A DNA stretch of 64,000 bases from Paramecium sonneborni (taxonomy: Eukaryota > Ciliophora > Oligohymenophorea > Peniculida > Parameciidae), in contig CAJJDN010000115.1 in the NCBI GenBank assembly GCA_905182985.1, forward strand, positions 233,020 through 297,019, written 5' to 3'. This document shows positions 29,801 to 42,678 of the stretch, one piece after another. Numbering within the stretch: the stretch's first letter is position 1; each line of letters starts with the position of its first letter. The translations under genes were made by a program, and so were the position numbers. The notes under the pieces were generated by a model. The model searched no databases. It was given only the letters and a program-made list of their open reading frames with translations, and had not been told where the DNA came from.

Positions 29801-32800
29801 TACTTTTCTATACTAGATGATTTAGTATTAAATTACTATTCAATAAAACACAATTTTCTATTTTCAAATTCTAAACTGTAATATTCTTGTTCAATAATAT
29901 AAGATTGCTATAATCAAATTAATTTTGGTTTAAAATTATAGAATTAATTTCAATTAATTTCAAAAATTCACCCGAAATCAATTAGGAGGAGTTTTTTAAT
30001 ATTGAATCTATTATTTTTAATTAATGAATTATTAAATTTCCAAAATTATAAATTATATTGCTAGAAAAAAATTATGAATTAGTTAAATTCAAATTAAGTG
30101 AGATATTTTCAAAATAGATGACAAAAGGATTTGAAATCTAATAATTAATTATTTAAGAATTTATTAAATTTGTTTATTGAATATTTAAGTTTGAAAATTT
30201 AATGGTTCCAGTATTATCTAAATAATCATCAGATTATATAAATTGAAATAATCCATAAGTAGAATNNNTTCTCTCAATTAAACAGAACATTCAAAACAAT
30301 CAATATTTATAAGATTAGTTGATTAAACAGTTGTGCCCTTAGTCAAAAAATAGATGATATTATTTTCAAAAGTGGTGTTTAAAAAATTTATCATTACCTT
30401 TTATTCTGAAAAAATTTCAAATAAATTTGTATTAAATTGATCATTTTAAAATAATAAATTATTCAGAAAATGCGAATTAACTACTTCAATATAAGCATCT
30501 TAATTAATTAAAGTTTTTGTTGCTTATTCATAATAGATAATTGGATTTTTATGAATAAATAGAGAAATTACAGAAAAATTATTAAATCTAACTTATTTGA
30601 CAGAATAAATGTGAAAAATGATTCCTAAGTCCCTGATTTTTGATTATTATTTTTATAAAAACAAATCATATTTATCACTGTGAGAAGTGATGTATAAATT
30701 ATTAATGATTAAATTTTATGAGTTGATTATAGCGAAATCAGGAATTCCACTTTATTTATAGATTTCTAAATTTTTAAGTTCTATCTCATTGCTTTCTAAA
30801 ATTATTAAAGCACTTGACTATTTTTTTTAATTTAAATTTTAATTATCAATGCATGTATTATTGTCAATTTTAAGTTATTCTATTATTATATTAGAGAAAG
30901 TTGATGTATAACGATAGATAGTCATGTATTTTGCATCTTAATTATATCTATTATTGGTTAATGAGAAATTCTTGAATTAAAATAAATAAAATATATCCGA
31001 ATTACTTTTCTATACTAGATGATTTAGTATTAAATTACTATTCAATAAAACACAATTTTCTATTTTCAAATTCTAAACTGTAATATTCTTGTTCAATAAT
31101 ATAAGATTGCTATAATCAAATTAATTTTGGTTTAAAATTATAGAATTAATTTCAATTAATTTCAAAAATTCACCCGAAATCAATTAGGAGGAGTTTTTTA
31201 ATATTGAATCTATTATTTTTAATTAATGAATTATTAAATTTCCAAAATTATAAATTATATTGCTAGAAAAAAATTATGAATTAGTTAAATTCAAATTAAG
31301 TGAGATATTTTCAAAATAGATGACAAAAGGATTTGAAATCTAATAATTAATTATTTAAGAATTTATTAAATTTGTTTATTGAATATTTAAGTTTGAAAAT
31401 TTAATGGTTCCAGTATTATCTAAATAATCATCAGATTATATAAATTGAAATAATCCATAAGTAGAATTCAAGTTTAATCTTTAAATTTAAACATCAAGAA
31501 TATTAATAAAATTAATATTTTTAAATTAAATATTAATATTTTAAGTGTTTTCATTCTCCTACAGAATTTTTAAATTCTTAAATTGAATATCTTATTTTTA
31601 AATACTATGAAACTTAACAGTTTATTAATCAATAAAAGAGGAAGTCTTAAAATCCAAGTTGATTGCTTCAAAAGAAATACTTGTGAAATTATGGAATTCA
31701 ACTGAATCAAATATATAAAATTTGTTATTCTAAGTTCCAACAAATTCAAGATTAACCGAACTATTAAATCATGAAATATTTACTTTAGCGAAAATACATG
31801 TGATCGAAATAGTTAAGCAATTTAAACTTTATTTTTAAAATAGCAATCTTATGATTCTTAAGTTAAAATTTTAATAGTTAATTTTCTTATCTGTTTTCTA
31901 TTTAATAAAGAGTAAAACCAATCATTTTCAAAATATTAAAATGAATTATTAAGAAGATCATCTAAAAATAAAGTTGTTTTTAAGAACCTAAGTTTTTTTA
32001 ATTGAGTATCTGATTACGAAATTAAATTTTAGTTATATTACTCCTGGTCGCAGTACAATAATAAAGAAACGGTTAAAACATTTTAACATAGATGTTATTA
32101 GGATTCACAATTAATAAAAAAATTAAAATCTGGATCATAAGAAAAAGTTGACAAACCAGTACTGTTTACACATCGATTTGCAAAATTTTAATATTTATTA
32201 TCATTAAAATAAGGATTAAGATGTTTTATTTGATCAAAAGTTCTGGGTGTGCATAATTTACAATTTGAAGGGCAAGATAAACATTTATTATCAACTAAGG
32301 ATTAAATTCTTCCATACTCATCATTTTAACATTTTAAACATATGTTTTGATTATTTTAAATCTTACATTCTAGGCAACCATTAGGACAATTTAGAATGCA
32401 AATATTATTATGGAGTTAAAATCCATCTTAACATATATTACAAATAACTTCATAGTCTGCAATATTCTAACTTTATCCAGCTGTTCTAAAGGTTTTTGGT
32501 ATTGTGTTTTCTGTTTCAACATAAACAGCATTCATTACACCTTCGTAAAAACTTCTTATTTTATATACCCAACCATCTTAGAATAGAGTTTATTATTAAG
32601 AGCATACTCTGCAATTTAATTCTTATGGACATTAGATACAATATCCAAATAATCTATGAGCATAATAACCAGGTTGACATAATATACATAGTAACTTTTC
32701 TGTCCATTGTTCTAATATGCATTCCTAACAATTTGATATAATCTCAAAACATTTATTATTTTATTGACTCCATGAATAATCACTTATCAAACAATAAGTT

Positions 32801-34148
32801 TCTTCATTTCCATATCTATAGACAAATAAACAAGATTCTATTAAGTTTTCTGAAGGAACACAATTTCCGCTCTAGTCAACATCAAAATGATCTTCACATC
32901 TGGCACATCCATTTATTGCATTTTAGAATTTTCTTAATCTATAATCATAAGTAGATGAAGAGTAATAATATAGATCATTTGTTTAATATGTATGTAAACA
33001 ATTTTAAAGTTAATTCTCTTTACAATCAAGCCCATTAGATGAGATATGATATTTTGAATTATCAATGCATTATAAACATCTTAAAAATTCTATCCAAATT
33101 CCATAATAACTATCAAAAAATGACCAAAACATACAAAAAACACAATTTAATCCACATTCTATACATTTCCCTTAAACTAATCCAAAATATCTAATTATTA
33201 ATTAATCTTACTCATAACATTAATTGCATTCCACCATATTTGACTAAATGTTGTATTAACATTCTTTACATTATTTAGGACATTCATAACATAAACCATT
33301 ATATAAATAAGTATGATCAACACAATTTAAGCATTAATTATTATTGCATTTTGAACAAAACAATGGACATTATATACATTAATTCTAATCATAATATGTA
33401 TAATCTTTGCAAACAGCATAAAGTTGTTTTTCCAGGTGTTTTTAATTCATTAATTTACAATTATTTCCATCCTAATTAAGTTAATTATCAGAACAGATTT
33501 ATTAATAATAAGGAGTTGACATCAACTAAAATAATTCGCTTATTAAGAAAGTCTCAAATTCAATCTCATCTCTAATTTACATCAAATAACCATAATTTTC
33601 ATCATTCTTTACTTTTACAAAGTCTGAAGTACATTTTGGTTACTTATACCATGTTTCTGGATTGAAATAACAATCCAAACAATTAAGATTGTTATTAACC
33701 GATTTTGGACTATAATATTTTTAATTATTACCAATCCAAACAAAAGAATCTATTGTTCTCAATCAAAACTTTAAATTACCCAAATTTACAAAATTCTTCA
33801 TACATCAAGTTTTCTTAAATTAGTAATCCAGAAGGAACAGCTTCATCAAAAATTTAACATTCTTCTACTCCAATATCAAAAAGATTAATTTCACAAAGAC
33901 ACATTCTGTTAATTTAATCATAGTATCGACCAATTCCTGTTTTGCATTTTAAACAATCTTATTCAGTAGATCCATCACATTCTTAACAAGAATAGTGGCA
34001 TTTCGATAAAAGTAATCTCTGCTATATAGGATTATTTTCAAATTAATTTTTTGTTAATGAATAATGTTAGAATTAGCTGAATACTCTACCATATTATTAG
34101 TATTAATTACCCTATCCATAAAATAATAATAATTAAGAGTTTTTTCAT
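23862..34148 (-). CDS. Giant Cys-rich, beta-helix-like multi-pass surface protein
   Basis: The start (ATG 34146-34148) gives a signal peptide (MKKLLIIIIILWI) interrupted by a roughly 27-nt intron. Cys-rich furin/EGF-like repeats follow (for example CHYSCQECDGSTEQDCLKC). Between about 31.5 and 27 kb the protein has repeated short strands with Gly-Gly-Ala-Ile and Asn-rich turns typical of pectin-lyase-like or POMP beta-helices (EEGGAIYIGSS; ESNFENNG). Near the C terminus is CSQGHIGALCEQCDIY, then several membrane helices and a basic tail ending at TGA 23862-23864. Other introns were not all mapped. Two assembly duplications inside (24710-27052 and 29067-31467) inflate the length; the true span is about 7.9 kb. 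It is probably a surface protein; its ligand is unknown. Confidence 0.75.
24710..27052. repeat. Direct duplication with N between copies (1,171 bp, artefact)
   Basis: 24710-25880 and 25882-27052 appear identical and in the same orientation, separated by a single N at 25881. The offset is 1,172 and identical ORFs recur at that spacing. This is the pattern of two overlapping contig ends joined without merging. It duplicates part of the C-terminal region of the giant surface protein. Confidence 0.95.
29067..31467. repeat. Direct duplication with NNN between copies (1,199 bp, artefact)
   Basis: 29067-30265 recurs as 30269-31467 after NNN at 30266-30268. The copies match wherever I compared them. 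Most likely unmerged contig overlap within the beta-helix part of the giant surface protein. Confidence 0.95.
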
Positions 34149-36985
34149 CTTAAATATTTTGATTTTAAATTATTAATTAAAAACTTAAATATATTATTAT
34201 TAACACAAAAGCTATTAAATATAGGAAAAATTAATCAGAAATATTAATTTAATATTTTAGAGAAATATTTTTCTATACTTTTATAATTTGAATTTATTTT
34301 TTTTTTCTTAAATTAGTCATATTTTTTGAATTATTTTCTTAACATAAATGCTTCTATTCTGTATGTTTATTTTAATAACAGAAAATTTTATTTTTCTAAA
34401 ATTTATTTAAACTTTTATTTAATCTTTAATTATGATCGTATCATAAAAATGATCTTGAATTTTATTCATTTTTTTGTAAACATTATTTATAAAATATTAG
34501 TTCATGGATTTATTTTGAATAATATTTAAGCTAGCATTTTCAAAGTTCTTTTCAACAGATTTCAAAATATAACTATTTTTTACTGTGGTTATCAATTCAT
34601 AGAATATAATGAAATTAAATAAAATATAAAGCCTAGTTAAAATATAAACAATAAAAACAAATAATCTGAAGAATTCAACAAAAAAAAACTTACTTTAATT
34701 TTTAAATAAATGTTGAATAAAATTTAAATATCAAATTCACTTCAAAGAGTCTTAGATTACTCAATATATAGTAAATTGGCTTCAATATTAAGTATAAAGA
34801 CTTGTTATTCAGTTTGATGTCTTTATAATAAATTATTAATCCTAAGGTTTTTTTCTTATCAAATAAATCGGTCTTATAAATTTTATTCAAATATCTATGA
34901 TTGGATACTTATAACATCAAAAGAGTAGATGATATTAATTATTCAAAAAATAAATTAGTACATTTCAAAATAATTTTTTTTTAATTGAGAAATTAATAAA
35001 TCCTCTAAAAAAACATCTTCTTTCAGAATTTAAATCATAATTAAAATTACATTATTTTTAGAAATAATAGCGAGTATTATTTCTTTAGAGTAAGGAAAAA
35101 TAATTTAAATTAATTTGCATATTTTCATATGATTTTTTTAAATTAATTATTTAAGGCGTTAGTTTAAGCTGATGAACTAAGTTATAAATCTTTGTTATTA
35201 TTGTTCGTATTAAGATTTTAAAAATATGGATTAGTTTCAATTTTTGATTATTCAAAATCCTTTATATTAGTCTCATATTTAGCATTTATAATAATATTTG
35301 GATTTGATTAACATTCATATTATTTTTTTGGACTAACTAAAATAAGTATTTCATTATCTATTGTATTTTATTGTTATAAGTTTATATTTAAAAAAAAAAG
35401 TATGAGTGATTGAGATATTCTCGTTTTTTTTTGCATTAAAAACATCTAAGACCAATTTATTAAGAAGCATGATATATATTTGAGAATGAAATAGAAGATG
35501 TAATAATAATTGTTTTCGATTTATTAATAATTTCTTTGATAATCTCATTTAATTGTATATTTTGTAAAAATTAACTCTAATAAGAGCTATGTGAAAAGTA
35601 GTTGNGTTTATTTTAATAACAGAAAATTTTATTTTTCTAAAATTTATTTAAACTTTTATTTAATCTTTAATTATGATCGTATCATAAAAATGATCTTGAA
35701 TTTTATTCATTTTTTTGTAAACATTATTTATAAAATATTAGTTCATGGATTTATTTTGAATAATATTTAAGCTAGCATTTTCAAAGTTCTTTTCAACAGA
35801 TTTCAAAATATAACTATTTTTTACTGTGGTTATCAATTCATAGAATATAATGAAATTAAATAAAATATAAAGCCTAGTTAAAATATAAACAATAAAAACA
35901 AATAATCTGAAGAATTCAACAAAAAAAAACTTACTTTAATTTTTAAATAAATGTTGAATAAAATTTAAATATCAAATTCACTTCAAAGAGTCTTAGATTA
36001 CTCAATATATAGTAAATTGGCTTCAATATTAAGTATAAAGACTTGTTATTCAGTTTGATGTCTTTATAATAAATTATTAATCCTAAGGTTTTTTTCTTAT
36101 CAAATAAATCGGTCTTATAAATTTTATTCAAATATCTATGATTGGATACTTATAACATCAAAAGAGTAGATGATATTAATTATTCAAAAAATAAATTAGT
36201 ACATTTCAAAATAATTTTTTTTTAATTGAGAAATTAATAAATCCTCTAAAAAAACATCTTCTTTCAGAATTTAAATCATAATTAAAATTACATTATTTTT
36301 AGAAATAATAGCGAGTATTATTTCTTTAGAGTAAGGAAAAATAATTTAAATTAATTTGCATATTTTCATATGATTTTTTTAAATTAATTATTTAAGGCGT
36401 TAGTTTAAGCTGATGAACTAAGTTATAAATCTTTGTTATTATTGTTCGTATTAAGATTTTAAAAATATGGATTAGTTTCAATTTTTGATTATTCAAAATC
36501 CTTTATATTAGTCTCATATTTAGCATTTATAATAATATTTGGATTTGATTAACATTCATATTATTTTTTTGGACTAACTAAAATAAGTATTTCATTATCT
36601 ATTGTATTTTATTGTTATAAGTTTATATTTAAAAAAAAAAGTATGAGTGATTGAGATATTCTCGTTTTTTTTTGCATTAAAAACATCTAAGACCAATTTA
36701 TTAAGAAGCATGATATATATTTGAGAATGAAATAGAAGATGTAATAATAATTGTTTTCGATTTATTAATAATTTCTTTGATAATCTCATTTAATTGTATA
36801 TTTTGTAAAAATTAACTCTAATAAGAGCTATGTGAAAAGTAGTTGAAAAATGTAAAATTAAATTATAAGTTTATAAAGTGTTTTAATTTGAAGAATAAAT
36901 AGAATTTGAAAATAAATTTGATTAAAAGATCTAATAAAATAAATAAATTAATTTTATTAATTAATAAATATAAGTAAATTTTTAA
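34149..36985 (-). other. Unresolved minus-strand gene interrupted by an assembly duplication
   Basis: This interval is mostly a 1,240-bp sequence present twice. Within one copy the minus strand shows coding-like segments in different frames: a polar stretch at roughly 36,400-36,600 (SKIETNPYFQNLN; LQLSSSAQTNAL) and a hydrophobic/basic one at 35,940-36,140 (LNKIYKTDLFDKKKTLGLII). They may be exons of one gene, but I could not place the start, stop or introns. No family was recognised. Confidence 0.3.
34365..36845. repeat. Direct duplication with N between copies (1,240 bp, artefact)
   Basis: 34365-35604 recurs as 35606-36845 with one N at 35605 (offset 1,241; identical ORFs recur at that spacing). 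Interpreted as unmerged contig ends. Confidence 0.95.
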
Positions 36986-38803
36986 ATGAAAAAATAAAAC
37001 GAAATAGCAATTGGTATTGATTTAGGAGTGTCATATAGTAGAGTAGGAGTGATGATAAAAGATTAATTTCAGGTTGTAAGTAATGAATTTGGAAATAAAT
37101 AAACACCTTCATATGTCGCATTTACAGATCAAGAAAGACTAATAGGAGAAGCAGCATAAAATTAATAAGCTAAAAATCCTACAAATACTATATTCAATGT
37201 AATGAAGTTAATTGGAAGGAAATTTAGTGATAAAATAGTTTAATAAGAAATTTAAAAACTACCCTTTAAAATTGAAGCTGATAAATATGATAGACCAGTG
37301 ATTGTTGTTAATTTTAGATAGAAAATATTAAAATTGCATGCTGAAGAAGTATGTTCAATGATTCTTAGTAAAATGAAGAATATAGCAGAAAATCATTTAG
37401 GTATTAAGATTAGTCAAGCAGTTTTAATAACATCTTGTAATTTAAATTTCTTTTCTAAAAGAGCTATAGAAGATGCTGGTCTAATATCAGGTTTAAAAAT
37501 ATTAAGAATAATGATTGGATCAACATCATCATATTTTACTTATGGAATGAAATTGTTGAATGGTAATAGAAGGATTGCTTTAATTATGAATATAGGTGGA
37601 GGTTCAATAACAGTTAGTGTAGGTGAGATTGAAAATTAAGTGATAGAAATTAAATCAATATCTGGAGATGACAATTTTGGAGGAGAAGATTTTGATCATA
37701 TACTAGTCAATTATTGTTGTGAGATATTTTAAGAAAAATATGGAATTGATTTAAAATAAGATGCAAGAGCTATGAGAAGATTAAAAATGTAATGTTAAAA
37801 AACTAAAGAAACTTTATCTACTGTAAATTAAACTACAATTGAAATTGAATATATAACTAAAGAATTAGATTTTATTCTATAAATCAATCGAAAAATATTT
37901 GAAAATTTATGTTAATCTTTATTTCATAAATGCTTATATCATATAGAATCAGTGCTAAAAGAAGCCTCTTTAACTAAATTTTCAATAGATTAAGTTATTT
38001 TAACTGGTGGATCTTCTAGAATCCCAAAGATTCAAGACTTATTGATGGAATATTTCAATGGAAAATAACTTTATCATTCAATCGATAAAGATGAAGCAGC
38101 TATTTATGGTGCTACATTTATGGCTGCACTTCTTAAAGGATAATCTTAAATTTGTAAAAAATGGTTATTACTTGATATAATACCTTATAATTTGGGAATT
38201 GGAATTAATGATTATTGTGAATCATTTATTATTAATAAAAATACTAATCTTCCATGCAAATTATCATAAAGATTAAAATTTAATTAAGAAAATTTAAAAA
38301 CTTTAACAATCTTTTTATATTAAGGAGAATAATTGAAGTAAAAAGAAAATTGTAGAAAATTAGGATATATTTAAATTCATAGAAATAATAATCATGATCT
38401 TCAAAGTGAAATAATTATTTATCCTGGAATTGATGAAAATAATTAATTTGTTATATCTGCTGAAGATGCAATATCTTAACAAAAACTTGATGTTTCAGTT
38501 TAATATGAATAATAAATACTTTTAGATGAAGAAATTCAAAGATTAATTGAAGAATCTGAAACCTTATAGAATAATGATGTAAAAGTTAAAATGAAAATTG
38601 AAGCCAAAAATAAATTTGAGACTATAATATATCATTACAAAAGAATTCTAATGGATGAATTTGATCGTTAAGAAAAATGGTTAGAATCTCATTAAGATGA
38701 AGATTCAAATATTTACAATAAAAAAATTGAAGAGATTTAATAGAAGTTTGAACCATTCGCATAATCTATGAATAAAGAATATACAAAATAATAATATGAT
38801 TGA
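36986..38803 (+). CDS. Divergent Hsp70-family ATPase
   Basis: Intronless, 605 residues. The Hsp70 nucleotide-binding fold is recognisable: phosphate-1 loop GIDLGVSYSRVGV (about 8-20), GNKQTPSYVAF, FNVMKLIGRKFSD, a phosphate-2-like loop NIGGGSITVSVGE (about 203), GDDNFGGEDFDH and the adenosine motif LTGGSSRIPKIQDLL (about 339). Several positions differ from canonical cytosolic Hsp70: DLGTT reads DLGVS, DLGGGT reads NIGGGS, and the NEPTAA motif reads IGSTSS. The substrate-binding half is poorly conserved and the C terminus lacks EEVD. It is likely a specialised or Hsp110-like relative with altered ATPase or client handling, not the main stress chaperone. Signal and ER-retention motifs are absent. 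Confidence 0.9.
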
Positions 38804-38984
38804 TTATATTAGCTGATAAGTATTTAGTATAGTTTGAATCTATTTGTAATGCATATATATTTTTTATTTCAGTAAAGTAAATAATTATAAAGTAATACAC
38901 TTTAAATGAATGAAAAGAAAGAATTTTTCTAAAAAGTAACAAGTTTATAGTAAAATTTTGATGTGAATGTATATAAATTTATCA

Positions 38985-39184
38985 TCAATCTTCTTTTAAA
39001 ATATAGGTCTTCTTTTTCTATTATTTTTAAGGATTTCTAAAATAAATAAATATAAAATTTACATTTACATATCAATTGAAGTATTTGATGGATCATTTGA
39101 ATCCCTGGAAGTATTTCTCACTACTTTTTTTTAGTTATAAATTTAAGTGTAAAATTTATCTAAATTCTTGCTCAGTTTATCCAT
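38985..39184 (-). CDS. 55-residue basic unknown protein
   Basis: Two exons flank a 32-nt intron (39037-39068). The 168 nt of exon give 55 residues: MDKLSKNLDKFYTQIYNQ, then a Ser/Asn/Asp-rich middle, then a Lys-rich end before TGA 38985-38987. The product is hydrophilic with no membrane segment. It is divergently transcribed from the EF-hand gene 136 nt away, so the two probably share a promoter region. No family was recognised. Confidence 0.5.
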
Positions 39185-39320
39185 TTACTTAATAAAAATT
39201 AAAAATTATTAATTAAATGGAGATAATTATAAATAAGATTGATGGTATTATTGAACTAATATCAATTCCATAAATTCAAGTAATTGATCAGAAGAATTTT
39301 ATATTAATTAATAAATATAA

Positions 39321-40469
39321 ATGTTAAACCCAACAATCACAGAAAATGAGTAATAAAGAAAAATAGGTGAGAAACTCATAATAATAATTAGAACATTTTT
39401 GATAACAGAAAGAGAAGTATTAAATTTGATAGGTTGAGGAATTGAAAATAACATTATCAGAAAATATACGATTTGATATTAGTGATGCATTTAGAGCAAT
39501 TGATTCAAATATGAAAGGATATATCACATCTTAAGATATATTTCGTTTTATGTGTAAGAATGGTTATAGTGTTCATTAAAAGTTTTGTGATTTCTGGATA
39601 TTCACTTGGAGTAATGAAGATGATAAATTAAGATATTAATTATTTCTTGAATTTATAGTTCCAAGATATAATAGAGATGTAGCTATGTAATGTATAGTTA
39701 GAAAAATATATTCAGAAACAGGAAAATTTATCTACAATTTATAGATAAATTGTCATTTTATTTAGAAGAATTTGTAGCAAAATTGATATAGAGAGAAATA
39801 GATTATTTAAGAACTATTGAAATCGAGAAAATGAACTTAGCTTAATTAGTTGAATGGAAATTCACTACAGTATTTAAGTATATTGCGGGTAATTTACCTA
39901 TTATAGATAAACGATGTTTAGATTAATTATTAAATAAATTTGAAATTTAATCATTAACTTAATAAGAATATAATATGTTTCTGAAGAGATTTAATAAAAC
40001 AGAAGATACAATAATGCAAAAAGATGAATTTAGTGATTTAATATTTCCAAGCAGAGAATTAATTAAAGAAATGTAACCATCAAGAGATGGATTTTAGGAA
40101 TATGTCTTAATCATGATTAATAATTAGATTAATTGTTAGGCAAAGATTTAATTATTGATTAAGATGATTTCATTTTAAACCAGAATAACATAAAATTAAA
40201 TTAAATTCTACTTAAAAGTTATCAATTTAACTGATAAATAAGATTTTATTACTAAAATATAATAACAAAATGAATCTATTCAAAATTAAAATTAAAAAAT
40301 ATTCGAACCTACTTAAATATAAACCACTTAAAATAAAACTTTACTTATGAGTTTTAAACCTGCTTAAATACCATCAAATTAAAAATATTAAAATTCTATT
40401 GATCAAAGTATTAAGGCATCAACTCAAAACTAATAAAGATCTAAAAATTATCAAATACCTAATGAATGA
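39321..40469 (+). CDS. EF-hand domain protein
   Basis: Three exons (introns 39417-39438, 22 nt; 39679-39701, 23 nt) give 367 residues. An EF-hand-like helix-loop-helix sits near residue 40-60 (FRAIDSNMKGYITSQDIF) with Asp and Asn at expected loop positions. A second, degenerate hand follows (FTWSNEDDKLRYQLFLEFI), then another divergent pair near residue 200 (FNKTEDTIMQKDEFSDLI). The C terminus is Gln/Thr-rich and low-complexity. It is probably a calcium-responsive cytosolic protein. The same frame stays open for 66 more codons after the TGA; I treat the TGA as the true end. Confidence 0.75.
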
Positions 40470-40721
40470 ACTTCTTAATTTTAATAATAAGATTTACTAT
40501 AATAATTTGAAAGAAAATATAATACTTCTTAAATTGCTTTTAGCCAAGATAATTTTTCTGGCTTTTATAATAATTTTAATTAAAATTTAAAATTTGAACA
40601 GTCCTAAATTTAATATAATTAATACTTAAACTAACCATCAAATGCTTAATATATTTTATCAGGATAGTGATAGTCTATTTATATAATTTTTATTTTAAGT
40701 TTCAATTATTTTTATAATAAA

Positions 40722-41871
40722 TCATTTTAAATAATTTAGTAATAATTTTAACGATTTCTTCTCCATTTCGTCATTCATCTTCAAAATTAACTTCTTATGT
40801 GTATCAAAGAATTTCCCTTTTTTTTTTACAATCAACTCTAAAACACTCTCATCACTTTAGCTTTCCTTTATAGCTAACTTTTAAATTGAATCAAATTTAA
40901 TACTTCATTCATTACCATAAAATTATTACATTGAATAGGTTTTTCATTGTTTTATTCCTTACATTCTGTATCATAAAATAATTAAATCCATCAACTATTA
41001 TTATAAAAGTAGTTGATAAAAAAATCTTTGCCAAAACGTATTGATCTTTCCCAAACAACATCTCGTTGAATATTGAACTTCTTCAAAATCAAATGCGATT
41101 ATTATAATAGATTTTCAGGAGAAGACACTATTATTAGGATTACATTTACTTGAACTAGAAGCAAATCTTAAATATTTTTCTGTAGAAATTTCATTCTTGT
41201 AATGGAATTTCTGCGTATTTCTTAATTAAACAAGTTATTCTGATGTCAACAATTAATTTATATTAAAAGCCTCTTTAGCTTATTCCAATATTTGCACAAT
41301 TATTTTTTAATTTGCAAATTGAAAACACTTTCCTAACTCTATTGTTAATTACGAGACTAGTTTCTGAAGGAATTCTATTCTGTTATATTCGAATTCTTAT
41401 ATTTCTTTTAGAATATATGCTGTTAATAATCCAAACTATTACTAATGTTTTATTAGTTATTTAAATTAATCTAAGTTTAATTAATTAATTACAATACTTT
41501 CTCTATTCCTCATTTTACATATCCTTCACCTATTATTGTCCTATTTCAAAAATACATTTTACATTTTAACGATAAATTTATTCATATTGCATGAAACCCT
41601 TATAAAATTATTCAACAGCTTTGAATTTCAAATTTCGTTACCCTTATAATTGCATGAAATAATCAGAAATTTTCGATTTATTCATTTGTTAATAAATAAT
41701 TATTTTATCTTTAATTTCTCCTTACAAATCATTCTTTAGTGTTTAGATATTTGAGACGTGCTTTTAATATTCATTCCCGAGGTTACTAAAATTTTAGCAT
41801 TATTCTTATTGTAACAATTATACTGCAACTTTTACTTCACTTTAATCTTATTATTAATTTCCTTCTTTCAT
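40722..41871 (-). CDS. Helical BAR/F-BAR-like protein (3' end uncertain)
   Basis: ATG 41869-41871. With introns 41471-41492 and 41128-41149 (22 nt each) the first 837 nt close at TGA 40991-40993 (278 residues). The protein is almost all helix. The segment from FYKGFMQYEQIYRQNV to EIQEFEYNRIEFLQKLV resembles the F-BAR pattern of a long antiparallel coil with a conserved Glu-x-x-Arg-Ile region; this fold call is tentative. Beyond 40991 coding-like pieces continue (SIQKLAIKESQSDESVLELI; THKKLILKMNDEMEKKS) to TGA 40722-40724. They are separated by a candidate GTT...CAG intron and an A9 run that shifts frame by one, so the true end is probably 40722. A membrane-shaping or endocytic role would fit. 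Confidence 0.6.
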
Positions 41872-42031
41872 ATTTAAGTTATGATTAAAACTATTGAAGA
41901 ATTACCAATACTTAATCTATAATTTTTTAGTTTGATTTATGTATGATTGATATTAAAATGTCTTAAATTTATTTATAATTTTTTGCAATAATTGAGTATC
42001 ATTTCAAAAGAATTCTAGGATGATTTTTATC

Positions 42032-42526
42032 TCATTTAAATTTATTAAAAGACAGTTTTAATTCTTATTATTTATTTGAATCTGCATTATTATTATTCTC
42101 ATACATTTTTAGTTATTTATCATCATTATTATTTTGTGTTTCTATAATTTAATTTATTGCAGTTCCAACAACAACAGCTTAAACTGCAAAAGATTATATA
42201 TTTTTTAATTTTTTTTAATTGCTTCTATACTTTTATCATATTGTTATTAAATAGTTTGTAATGCTTATTCAAATTATAATCTGACAACCTCCTGAAAGAT
42301 AAATAATAAAATTTACATTAACTTTTTGTATTTATTAATTTGCTAAATTGGATGTTTTTTAAATTTAAGAATTAATAATATCTGTACCTTTTTTAAATAG
42401 TTTTATTGATTTAATCAAGAATAGAAGAATAGGAACAATGTTATTTTAAGTAAGATCTAATTCTTTAGTAATTTAAGTAGTTTCTGAATATCCTTAATAT
42501 AGTTAGATATAAAGTTTAATACTCAT
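42032..42526 (-). CDS. Small helical protein with one-base frame slip
   Basis: Exon 1 (42317-42526) has 70 in-frame codons beginning MSIKLYIQLYQGYSETTQ. A 25-nt intron (42292-42316) follows. Exon 2 is coding-like throughout (LQFEQALQTIQQQYDKSIEA; then QAVVVGTAINQIIETQNNN) but is one base short. The frame changes at an A8 run, where one extra A restores about 156 residues ending at TGA 42032-42034. It is rich in Gln and Asn and helical. No family was recognised. It lies 160 nt upstream of the BAR-like gene on the same strand. Confidence 0.55.
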
Positions 42527-42678
42527 GACTAGAAAAGTAAGGTTTTTAAATGGTATTGTTTGGCATGTTTAATTTAATTAGTAAATTATGATTTTTGTGT
42601 AGATTTAATGGTTGAATTGAGTTGATCTGTTTTTGAATAAATGAATTTAGTTAGTTTAGTATTTAACATAATTAATAA

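Noticed and set aside
40467..40670. TGA read-through extending the EF-hand protein
   Set aside because: The frame is open for 66 codons after TGA, but in this base composition TGA occurs only about once per 50-60 codons by chance, so such openness is not significant.
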